This document shows positions 1 to 5,589 of a DNA stretch of 7,900 nt, one piece after another. The DNA lies in the NCBI GenBank assembly GCA_946183765.1, contig CAMHDC010000050.1, forward strand, positions 1 to 7,900. The letters run 5' to 3'. Each line of letters opens with the position of its first letter. Position 1 is the first letter of the stretch. The notes below the pieces were generated by a model, which ran no database searches, was not told where the DNA came from, and was given only the letters and a program-made list of their open reading frames with translations. The stretch comes from an uncultured Clostridia bacterium (GTDB lineage Bacteria; Bacillota; Clostridia; Christensenellales; CAG-138). Position numbers and translations under genes: made by a program.

Positions 1-1118
1 CCGTCGGCGCAGCAGAGGTACACCGTGCCGCTCTTGGGCGGCAGCCGGTGGGTCCATACCTGGGCCCGATCGCTCATCTCCCGGGCGCGCATGGCCCCAT
101 AGGCGGGAGAGAGCAGATCGTGATAGTCGATCTCCATCTTGTCCGGGTCGGTCACGTACCGGAAGGCGTCCGCAAAGGCCATCTTCATGGCTTCCAGCTG
201 CCGATGAATGGTCTCGACGCTGTCCCTCTCCTGGAAGGCGAATTCTTTCAAAATGTTCAGCGCCATAAGGGCTGTGATCCCCTGGCCGTTGGGCGGGATC
301 TCGCACACGTCGAAGCCCCGGTAGTTCACCGAGATGGGCTCCACCCACCGGGGATGGAAGGCGGCGTAGTCCTCGTAGCGGATATACCCCCCGTTCCGGC
401 GGCTCTGTTCGTCGATCTTCCGGGCGATGTCCCCCCGGTAGAAAGCCTCGGCGTCGGTCTCTCCGATGGCCCGCAGCGTGGCGCCGTGGTCGGGCAGGTA
501 GATCATCTCCCCTGCTTTCGGCCCGCGGCCGTTGGGGGCGAAGGTCCGGAACCAGGGCTCGTATGCCGGCTCCGTCCGGACCTTGGAAAAGAGATCCACG
601 GACCGCTGCCACATGACGGCCAGGTTCGGCGCGCAAGGGTAGCCTTCCTCCGCGTATCGCACAGCGGGGGCCAGATCCTCGCTGAGGCTCAGCCGCCCGA
701 AGCGCCCGTTGAGAGCCGCCCAGGCCCCGGGAGCGCCGGACACGGTGACGGGGGTCCACCCTCTAAGGGGCATTTTTCCGTTCACGGCCCGGCCGTCGTC
801 GTTCACCCGGTCGATGGAAAGGAGCTGGGGCGCGGGACCGCTGGCGTTGAGGCCGAAGAGCTGTTGATCCTTCTTGGACCAAACCAGGGCGAAGGCGTCG
901 GAGCCGATGCCGTTGGCCGTGGGCTCCACCACGGTCAAAGCCGCCGCCGCCGCCACCGCCGCGTCCACGGCGTTGCCGCCCCGTCGCAGCACCTCCAGAC
1001 CCGCGGCCGACGCCTGGGGGCTGGAGCAGTTCACCATGCCGCCCCGGGCATAGAGGGGGAAGCGCTGGGAGGGATACCGCTGCAGGAGCGGATCGAAGGC
1101 AAAGGGTTCAAGGTTCAT
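1..1118 (-). CDS. ggt: gamma-glutamyltransferase, YwrD-like, 3' end outside window
   Basis: This Ntn-hydrolase transfers or hydrolyses the gamma-glutamyl group of glutathione and related gamma-glutamyl compounds. The first 372 residues are visible. The family N-terminal signature lies at about residues 36-56 (ASAAGLEVLRRGGNAVDAA) and PPNGQG at 275-280. The last visible stretch reads SGTVYLCCADG, so Thr365 is the probable residue that is freed by autocleavage and acts as nucleophile. The small subunit after it is almost wholly off the window. The N-terminus starts directly with mature-type sequence and has no signal peptide, unlike secreted GGTs but as in the YwrD-type branch, so a cytoplasmic location is inferred. 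The ATG at 1118 overlaps the upstream stop codon (ATGA) and is preceded by GGAGG with a 7-nt spacer, which fixes the start. It is the last visible gene of a four-gene operon. Family assignment is secure; the substrate is not known. Confidence 0.93.
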   Translation of the reverse strand, partial: MNLEPFAFDPLLQRYPSQRFPLYARGGMVNCSSPQASAAGLEVLRRGGNAVDAAVAAAAALTVVEPTANGIGSDAFALVWSKKDQQLFGLNASGPAPQLLSIDRVNDDGRAVNGKMPLRGWTPVTVSGAPGAWAALNGRFGRLSLSEDLAPAVRYAEEGYPCAPNLAVMWQRSVDLFSKVRTEPAYEPWFRTFAPNGRGPKAGEMIYLPDHGATLRAIGETDAEAFYRGDIARKIDEQSRRNGGYIRYEDYAAFHPRWVEPISVNYRGFDVCEIPPNGQGITALMALNILKEFAFQERDSVETIHRQLEAMKMAFADAFRYVTDPDKMEIDYHDLLSPAYGAMRAREMSDRAQVWTHRLPPKSGTVYLCCAD

Positions 1119-1513
1119 GGGGTTTCCTCCAGCTCTTGCATGTATTTGTCCAAAATCGCCGCAGCCCGCTCCACCACGTACAGGCAGCGCACGTCGGGCC
1201 GACGGTATTTTTCCTTCAGTTCGGTGCATCGGATGCTGCCCAGGTCCGCCCGGAACCGGTCTGTCAGCCCGGCGCAGGTTTCCTTGAATCCGGGCGTGGC
1301 GTGGCCCCGATCCCGGACCAGGGCCTTCGAAAGGGCGGCCATGGCCCCCAGCAGGGCGCCGCAGTTCTCCCCGCAGCCCAGCCCGCCGCCGAAGCCGCTG
1401 ACCAGCTTCACGTCCTCGGGCGCGACGCCCAGGCCGTACCGTTCATCGGCCCACAGCAGCACCGCCTCGGCGCAGTTATAGTCCTTGTCCAGAAATATCT
1501 CCCGTATGGTCAT
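1115..1513 (-). CDS. C_GCAxxG_C_C family small cysteine-motif protein
   Basis: This 132-residue soluble protein belongs to the C_GCAxxG_C_C (redox-active/split-Soret-like) family, named for conserved cysteines thought to bind a metal or cofactor. Visible cysteines are C14 (in NCAEA), C47 and C51 (in the glycine-rich GFGGGLGCGENCGALLGA stretch, residues 40-57), C96 and C110; C80 is an additional one. It has no signal peptide or membrane segment. The biochemical role of the family is poorly defined, so I assign no reaction. The ATG at 1513 overlaps the amidohydrolase stop as ATGA and is preceded by AGGAGG with a 7-nt spacer inside the upstream gene. Its own TGA (1117-1115) overlaps the start of the gamma-glutamyltransferase in the same way. 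It is thus translationally coupled on both sides, suggesting that its product works with both enzymes, for example as a partner or electron or metal carrier (inference). Confidence 0.88.
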   Translation of the reverse strand: MTIREIFLDKDYNCAEAVLLWADERYGLGVAPEDVKLVSGFGGGLGCGENCGALLGAMAALSKALVRDRGHATPGFKETCAGLTDRFRADLGSIRCTELKEKYRRPDVRCLYVVERAAAILDKYMQELEETP

Positions 1514-2706
1514 GCCGTTTCCTCCTCGTCCCCGTTCAAAAGCGCCAGCGCCGCCTCGGCGAAGACCGTCGCCCCCAGGGGCAGCAGATCGTCGGCGGGG
1601 AAGAACCGATCGCTGTGCAGGGGGTGGAATTCTGCTTTCGGCGTCCCCGTGCCGATGCCCATATAGCAGCCCGGCACCCGCTGGGCGTACAGGGCGAAGT
1701 CCTCGGCGATGGTGTCCACGGGCAGGGCCGTGACCTGTTCCGCTCCCAGCAGCGCTTCCGCGCGGGCGCGGCAGATCCGGGCGGTTTTCGGATCGTTCAT
1801 CACCAGGGGCATGCCCCGCTGCAGCCGGATATGGGCCTTGCAGCCCATGGCCGCGGCGGTATTCTCCACGACGGCGTGCAGCCGGTCCAGGCAGGCTGTG
1901 CGCTGGTCCCCGTCCACGGTGCGTATGGTGCCATCCAGGACGACCCGGTCCGGGATCACGTTGTCGGCCTCACCTCCCTGGATGCGGCATACGGAGAGGA
2001 CGCAGGCTTTGTCCGGGTCGCTGGTCCGGCTGGCCACGGTCTGCAGCGCGAGCACGATGGCGGACGCCGCCACGATGGGGTCCCGGCAGGTGTGAGGGCA
2101 GGCACCGTGACCGCCCTTGCCCTCCACCTCGATGCAAAAGCCGTCCAAAGCCGCCATGACCGGGCCGGTCCTGACGCTGATCTTGCCTGCCGCCAGCTCC
2201 GGCTTCACGTGGCCGCCCAGGATGTGATCCACGGGGTATCGCTCGAACAGCCCCGCGTCCAGCAGCGCCTGCGCGCCTTCACCGATCTCCTCTGCGGGCT
2301 GGAAAAGGAGCAGCGCCTCCCCGGGAAACTGCGCCTGGGAGAGCAGCAGCCCCGCCCCGCAGACGAAGGACATGTGCATGTCGTGGCCGCAGGCGTGCAT
2401 GACCCCCGCGGTTTGGGAACGGACGGGGTTTTCCGCCCACTCGCTCACCGGCAGGGCGTCCATGTCCGCCCGAATGGCCACCCGCTTGCCGGGGCCTTTG
2501 CCCGGGATGCGCACGGCAAGAGCGTTGTCCACAGGCAGAGGCAGCACCTCGAAAGGGGGCCGATCGAAGAAGGCCCGCAGCCGCCGGACGGTCTCAAACT
2601 CTCGCCCGCTGAGTTCCGGATGCTCGTGAAGCTCATGGCGCAGGGCGGTCAAGGGCTCTCTCAGCCGCTGCGCCGCTTCCTGCAAAGAAAAGAATGGCCG
2701 CTTCAT
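1510..2706 (-). CDS. M20D family amidohydrolase (N-acyl amino acid hydrolase type)
   Basis: This 398-residue di-metal hydrolase is of the M20D branch (hippurate hydrolase, N-acetyldiaminopimelate deacetylase, indoleacetyl-amino acid hydrolase and relatives), which cleaves the amide bond of N-acylated amino acids. Family motifs appear in order: RHELHEHPELS (23-33), RADMDALPV (79-87), MHACGHDMH (103-111), FQPAEE (135-140), GGHV (164-167), GKGGHGACPH (196-205), AEDFALY (334-340) and LHSDRF (363-368). Likely metal ligands are C106, H108, E140, H166 and H364, with E139 as general base. Length is normal for the family and it has no signal peptide. The start at 2706 is 13 nt after the stop of the ICMT-like gene and has GGGAG 7 nt upstream. 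Its 3' end overlaps the next gene by ATGA. The acyl group and amino acid cannot be read from sequence; annotations as hippurate hydrolase or diaminopimelate deacetylase would be guesses. Confidence 0.93.
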   Translation of the reverse strand: MKRPFFSLQEAAQRLREPLTALRHELHEHPELSGREFETVRRLRAFFDRPPFEVLPLPVDNALAVRIPGKGPGKRVAIRADMDALPVSEWAENPVRSQTAGVMHACGHDMHMSFVCGAGLLLSQAQFPGEALLLFQPAEEIGEGAQALLDAGLFERYPVDHILGGHVKPELAAGKISVRTGPVMAALDGFCIEVEGKGGHGACPHTCRDPIVAASAIVLALQTVASRTSDPDKACVLSVCRIQGGEADNVIPDRVVLDGTIRTVDGDQRTACLDRLHAVVENTAAAMGCKAHIRLQRGMPLVMNDPKTARICRARAEALLGAEQVTALPVDTIAEDFALYAQRVPGCYMGIGTGTPKAEFHPLHSDRFFPADDLLPLGATVFAEAALALLNGDEEETA

Positions 2707-2719
2707 ATCCTGTCTCCCG

Positions 2720-3391
2720 TCACCAAAGGAAGGGGATCAACCGCCAGCGGACCTTTTTGCGGTATTCCCTGTATCCGGGCAGCTCCCGCATCAACACCTG
2801 CTCCTCGTTTTGGATGCGCCGGGCGATGATGAACGGGTAGACGAGCATCACCAGGAGCGAAAGGAGGGAGCCCAAAATGAGGGGCATGGACAAAAACAGC
2901 AGGAGCGTGGCCGCGTACATGGGGTGGCGGATCACGCCGTAGAGCCCCGTGTCCACCAGCTTCTGGCCCTTCTCCACCTTCACGGTCCTGGCGAGGTAGG
3001 CGTTCTCCTTCAGCACGAAGGCGTAGAGCACGTAGCCCAGGAGGAACAGGATCGCGCCCAGGACGCTGACCCACCGGGGGAACCGCAGCCAGCCGAACCG
3101 GAAGCTGAGCCCCGCCAGCACGAAGGCCGCCAGGAACATGAGGCCGGAAAGCAGGAGCACCGTTTTTTGCGTCATCTCCTTCTCCCGGGCGTCCAGCCGC
3201 CGCCGGAGCCGGTCCGGGTCCTTGACCATCAAAAACAGCCCCGCCAGGAACATGGGCACGAACAGGACCCCCATGAGCAGCCAACCCTGGCCGAAGCGCA
3301 GGGTGCCGGCGGGCAGGAAGATCAGCAGCCCCACTGCCAGCACGCCCACGAAAAACTTGGTCATGGCCTGAACGAACAGTTTCTTCGTCAT
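2720..3391 (-). CDS. isoprenylcysteine carboxyl methyltransferase (ICMT)-like membrane protein
   Basis: This 223-residue integral membrane protein is of the ICMT/PEMT/NnrU-like methyltransferase superfamily, which transfers methyl from S-adenosylmethionine at the membrane. Hydrophobic segments lie at about 13-28, 36-56, 77-97, 107-127 and 163-189. The conserved C-terminal core is present: LVDTGLYGVIRHPMYAATLL (145-164; R155, H156, P157 and Y159 of the RHPxY motif), then EE at 196-197 and GYREYRKKV (206-214), which form the cofactor pocket in characterised relatives. Bacteria have no prenylated CaaX proteins, so the acceptor is unknown; relatives methylate lipids or small thiols. The ATG at 3391 is chosen because TAGGAGG sits 5 nt upstream and the first membrane helix follows promptly. 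An in-frame GTG at 3433, also with a good ribosome binding site, would add 14 residues. It is the first gene of the operon. Confidence 0.88.
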   Translation of the reverse strand: MTKKLFVQAMTKFFVGVLAVGLLIFLPAGTLRFGQGWLLMGVLFVPMFLAGLFLMVKDPDRLRRRLDAREKEMTQKTVLLLSGLMFLAAFVLAGLSFRFGWLRFPRWVSVLGAILFLLGYVLYAFVLKENAYLARTVKVEKGQKLVDTGLYGVIRHPMYAATLLLFLSMPLILGSLLSLLVMLVYPFIIARRIQNEEQVLMRELPGYREYRKKVRWRLIPFLW

Positions 3392-3421
3392 GGTCCCTCC
3401 TAAATCATATATCTTGTTTGT

Positions 3422-3450
3422 ATTGTCGCACACTCCGCCCTCCTTTGCAA
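3422..3450 (-). promoter_or_regulatory. promoter of the ICMT-M20D-C_GCAxxG-GGT operon
   Basis: On the minus strand, TTGCAA (3450-3445), a 17-nt spacer and GACAAT (3427-3422) preceded by TG one base away form an extended -10 sigma-A-type promoter. The start would fall near 3415, giving a leader of roughly 25 nt with TAGGAGG before the ATG at 3391. The -10 is only 4/6 to consensus. Confidence 0.55.
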
Positions 3451-3459
3451 CGGTCGCAG

Positions 3460-3499
3460 CGGATTTCTTCATCTTTTTCTTGCGGGAACGGGAAATCCG
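3460..3499. repeat. inverted repeat between divergent promoters, possible operator
   Basis: CGGATTTC (3460-3467) and GAAATCCG (3492-3499) are a perfect 8-bp inverted pair with a 24-nt spacer and start-to-start distance of 32 bp, about three helical turns. The right arm lies inside the putative promoter spacer of the plus-strand gene and the left arm just upstream of the -35 of the minus-strand operon. A regulator binding both arms could act on both genes, but an 8-bp pair could also be chance. Confidence 0.3.
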
Positions 3500-3520
3500 T
3501 ATTACCATAGAAATACCATA
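3480..3520 (+). promoter_or_regulatory. putative promoter of the TrkA-C membrane protein gene, with TACCATA direct repeat
   Basis: TTGCGG (3480-3485), a 17-nt spacer and TACCAT (3503-3508) make a plausible but weak promoter. The heptamer TACCATA occurs twice, at 3503-3509 and 3514-3520, exactly 11 bp (one helical turn) apart. The second copy runs into the ribosome binding site AAGGAGG (3520-3526), which is 5 nt from the ATG at 3532. Confidence 0.4.
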
Positions 3521-3531
3521 AGGAGGGCGGC

Positions 3532-4245
3532 ATGAATATCTATCTTGCGTTTTCCCTGTTCGCGCTGATCATTCTGGGCTATTGGGTCATTTCCGAGCTT
3601 TTCGCCATGCTCTTTCGCTTCACCGGCCTGCCCGACGAAAAGGCTCGCTTCCAGGTGATCTCCCTGCTGACGGGCTGCGGCTTCACCACCCGGGAGAGCG
3701 AGCTGCTGCTCAGCACCAGGTCCCGGCGGCGTCTGGCCAGGATCACCATGCTCTTCGGATACGTGTTCAACGTCACCATCGTGTCCGCGTTCATCAACGT
3801 GTTCTTCTCTTTGAAGATATCGGAGCTGGCGGCGGATCTGCTCAGCAGTCTCATCCCCCTGCTGGCGATCCTGTTCATCGTGGGGGTCATGCGCGTCCCG
3901 GCCATCCGAGCTTGGGCGGATCGGCTCATCGAGAAGCTGGCGGGCCGCATCGTCCATAACGACACCGCCAACACCATCCTGCTCATGGACTATATCGGCA
4001 AGGATTCCATCGCCCAGGTCACCCTCTACGAGGTGCCGGAGGAGCTTCAGGACAAGCCTCTGTCCGAGTCGGGTCTGAAGGAGAAGCATAACATCCTGGT
4101 CATGCTGGTGGAGTCCGGGACCGGCAAGGCCGAACCTGCCACCGCCCGCACCGTCTTCCGTCCCGGGGACAAGCTCACCGTTTTCGGGGATTACGCTGCC
4201 GTCAGCCGGGTCTTCCGCGCCCGGGAGCGCTTCAACGAACAGTGA
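3532..4245 (+). CDS. membrane protein with C-terminal TrkA-C (RCK_C) domain and Trk-like loop
   Basis: This is a 237-residue protein. Hydrophobic helices lie at about 2-27, 71-93 and 100-120; the C-terminal part from about 158 to 235 reads as an RCK_C domain, a regulatory ligand-binding module of potassium transporters and channels, with the typical end motif FRPGDKLTVFGD (209-220). Between the first two helices lies FQVISLLTGCGFTT (40-53), followed by a basic patch SRSRRRLAR-like (about 61-70) and MLFGY. This order resembles the M1-P-M2 unit of Trk/Ktr/HKT potassium transporters, whose filter loops read TxGF(N/S/T)T. No RCK_N (Rossmann) domain is present. It is a single-gene unit with AAGGAGG 5 nt before the ATG, diverging from the ICMT operon and ending in the terminator at 4261. 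A role in potassium or other cation movement or its sensing is inferred; conduction by this protein itself is unproven. Confidence 0.8.
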   Translation: MNIYLAFSLFALIILGYWVISELFAMLFRFTGLPDEKARFQVISLLTGCGFTTRESELLLSTRSRRRLARITMLFGYVFNVTIVSAFINVFFSLKISELAADLLSSLIPLLAILFIVGVMRVPAIRAWADRLIEKLAGRIVHNDTANTILLMDYIGKDSIAQVTLYEVPEELQDKPLSESGLKEKHNILVMLVESGTGKAEPATARTVFRPGDKLTVFGDYAAVSRVFRARERFNEQ

Positions 4246-4260
4246 TTTGATTACAAAGAG

Positions 4261-4292
4261 AAAAGGATCGCGGGTACGCCGCGATCCTTTTT
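4261..4292. terminator. bidirectional intrinsic terminator
   Basis: AAAAGGATCGCGG (4261-4273) pairs perfectly with CCGCGATCCTTTT (4279-4291) around a 5-nt loop. The plus strand ends in TTTTT (4288-4292) and the minus strand in TTTTCTCTTT. It lies 15 nt after the stop of the TrkA-C gene and 7 nt after the stop of the converging alaX gene, so it should serve both. Confidence 0.92.
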
Positions 4293-4299
4293 GTGTGCT

Positions 4300-5499
4300 T
4301 CAGTTGGCCAGACGCTGTTTCAGATAGGTTTTGAGCTGCTCCACCGTCTCGAAAAGGCCCGTGGGGGTGGGGGCGCTGCCCTGCGCCAGGGTCCCCCGAC
4401 CGCCGCCCCGGCCGCCCAGGGCCAGGTTCACGGCGGGGATGAGCTCGCCCATGTCCAGCTTCAGGCCGTTGGCGCAGAGGACGTAGGAAAGCTGACCGTT
4501 CTTATCCGTGAGCAGCAGGGTCAGTCCCTTTTCGGGCAGGGTGGCGAGGGCCAGAGGCCGAAGGCGCTTGGGGTCCGTGTCGGTGAGCCGGACCAGGAGC
4601 TTTTTCCCCTTCACGTCCTCCGCCTGGGCCTTGAGCTCTGCGGTCAGGTATTCCTCCAGCCGCCCGGTCAGGTCCGCCTTCTCCTTCTTGATCGCCTTCA
4701 GCTCCGCCTCCTGCTTCTCCACGGCGGACAGGACTTCGTCCCCGGCGGTGGAGAACTTGCGGGCGATGGCGTCCACGGTTCCCTGGAGCTTCTGGAACTG
4801 TTTCAGAGCCCGGCCGCCGCAGAGGAAGGTCATGCGCATGCCGCCCTTGTAGGCCACGGCGGAGACGATCTTGATGACGCCGATCTCCCCGGTGGACCGG
4901 ACGTGGGGAGCGCAGCAGGTGCAGGAATCCGCATCCTGGATACTCACCACCCGGATGGGGGCCACGAGCCCCTCGGCGTGCTTGCGAAGCGGCACGCCCT
5001 GCAAAGCTTCCTCGCTCTCGTAGATCGCGGCGGTGACGGGCAGGTTCCTCCGGACCAGGCCGTTGGCCATATCCTCCATTTCCATCACCTGCTCAGGCGT
5101 CAGGGGCTTGTCCAGATCCAGCGTGGCGTAGGTGAGGGCGCAGTGGAAGCCCACGTTCACGGCGTCGAAAAGCTTGTAGGCGCACCAGCTCAGCACGTGC
5201 TCGCCGGTGTGCTGCTCCATGATGTCCAGCCGCCGCCCTTCGTCGATATGGCCCGTGACCACAGCGCCTGCGGGCAGGGGTCCCTCGGTCCGCAGCACCA
5301 GGTCCTCTCCGACCTCTCGCACGTCCACAACGCGCACGCCGCCCAAAACGCCCGTGTCGCAGGGCTGGCCGCCCTTGTTGGGGAAGAAGACGGTCCTGTC
5401 CACAATCACGTCGAATCCCTCCTTGCCGGGTGCGCAGGAAAGGACGGTACATTCGTTTTCAAACAGGTGGCTGTCCACCAGATACAGGCGCTCAGTCAT
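4300..5499 (-). CDS. alaX: stand-alone alanyl-tRNA editing protein, long AlaX type with DHHA1 domain
   Basis: This 399-residue protein hydrolyses mischarged Ser-tRNA(Ala) or Gly-tRNA(Ala) in trans, protecting translation when alanyl-tRNA synthetase errs. It lacks the synthetase catalytic domain. The N-terminal barrel contains FFPNKGGQPCDTG (38-50), equivalent to the editing-domain FYPEGGGQ-type motif. The zinc-site motifs are HTGEH (97-101) and CCAPHV (195-200), giving ligands H97, H101, C195 and H199; TGEIG follows at 203-207. Residues about 225-295 are charged and heptad-like (coiled coil). The C-terminal 300-399 matches a DHHA1/C-Ala domain, ending in a glycine-rich GGRGGGRGTLAQG stretch (362-374) like the synthetase's tRNA-binding tail. 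The length fits the long AlaX class. The ATG at 5499 has CGGAGG 5 nt upstream. Strand and spacing make it a single-gene unit, divergent from the YitT gene. Confidence 0.92.
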   Translation of the reverse strand: MTERLYLVDSHLFENECTVLSCAPGKEGFDVIVDRTVFFPNKGGQPCDTGVLGGVRVVDVREVGEDLVLRTEGPLPAGAVVTGHIDEGRRLDIMEQHTGEHVLSWCAYKLFDAVNVGFHCALTYATLDLDKPLTPEQVMEMEDMANGLVRRNLPVTAAIYESEEALQGVPLRKHAEGLVAPIRVVSIQDADSCTCCAPHVRSTGEIGVIKIVSAVAYKGGMRMTFLCGGRALKQFQKLQGTVDAIARKFSTAGDEVLSAVEKQEAELKAIKKEKADLTGRLEEYLTAELKAQAEDVKGKKLLVRLTDTDPKRLRPLALATLPEKGLTLLLTDKNGQLSYVLCANGLKLDMGELIPAVNLALGGRGGGRGTLAQGSAPTPTGLFETVEQLKTYLKQRLAN

Positions 5500-5525
5500 A
5501 CAGGCCTCCGAAACAGATTTGCATC

Positions 5526-5534
5526 AGTATACCA
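5526..5534 (-). promoter_or_regulatory. extended -10 promoter of alaX
   Basis: The minus strand reads TGGTATACT (5534-5526), an extended -10 element (TG, one base, TATACT). The -35 position (5554-5549, TTTCTT) is poor, which fits an extended -10 promoter. The start would be near 5519, giving a leader of about 20 nt that carries CGGAGG. Confidence 0.6.
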
Positions 5535-5555
5535 CACCGCTTGCCGAAAAGAAAG

Positions 5556-5583
5556 TTGACTTTTGGGGCAAATTCGATATACT
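5556..5583 (+). promoter_or_regulatory. sigma-A promoter placing the YitT transcript start at its ATG
   Basis: TTGACT (5556-5561), a 16-nt spacer and TATACT (5578-5583) each match consensus at 5 of 6 positions. Only six bases separate the -10 from the ATG at 5590, so transcription starting about 7 nt after the -10 would begin at or within a base or two of the start codon, leaving no room for a ribosome binding site. Confidence 0.7.
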
Positions 5584-5589
5584 GCTCCC

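Noticed and set aside
48..1481. Long plus-strand open frame of 477 codons opposite the GGT and C_GCAxxG genes
   Set aside because: It lies antisense to two clear family members with strong start sites, has histidine/glycine/proline-rich antisense composition and no domain motif; high GC makes such shadows common.
1615..2829. Plus-strand open frame of about 404 codons opposite the M20D gene
   Set aside because: The minus-strand frame carries all M20D motifs in order; the plus frame has no recognisable motif and low-complexity antisense composition.
2703..3284. Minus-strand 193-codon frame overlapping the ICMT-like gene
   Set aside because: It is a frame-shifted shadow with alanine/glycine/proline-rich composition; the ICMT frame has membrane segments and the RHPxY and GYxxY motifs.
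4291..5559. Plus-strand open frame of 422 codons opposite alaX
   Set aside because: It begins inside the terminator at 4261-4292 and lacks motifs, while the minus strand has the full zinc site and DHHA1 domain.
5563..5589. Upstream TTG start for the YitT gene
   Set aside because: It lies between the -35 and -10 boxes of the YitT promoter and has no ribosome binding site.
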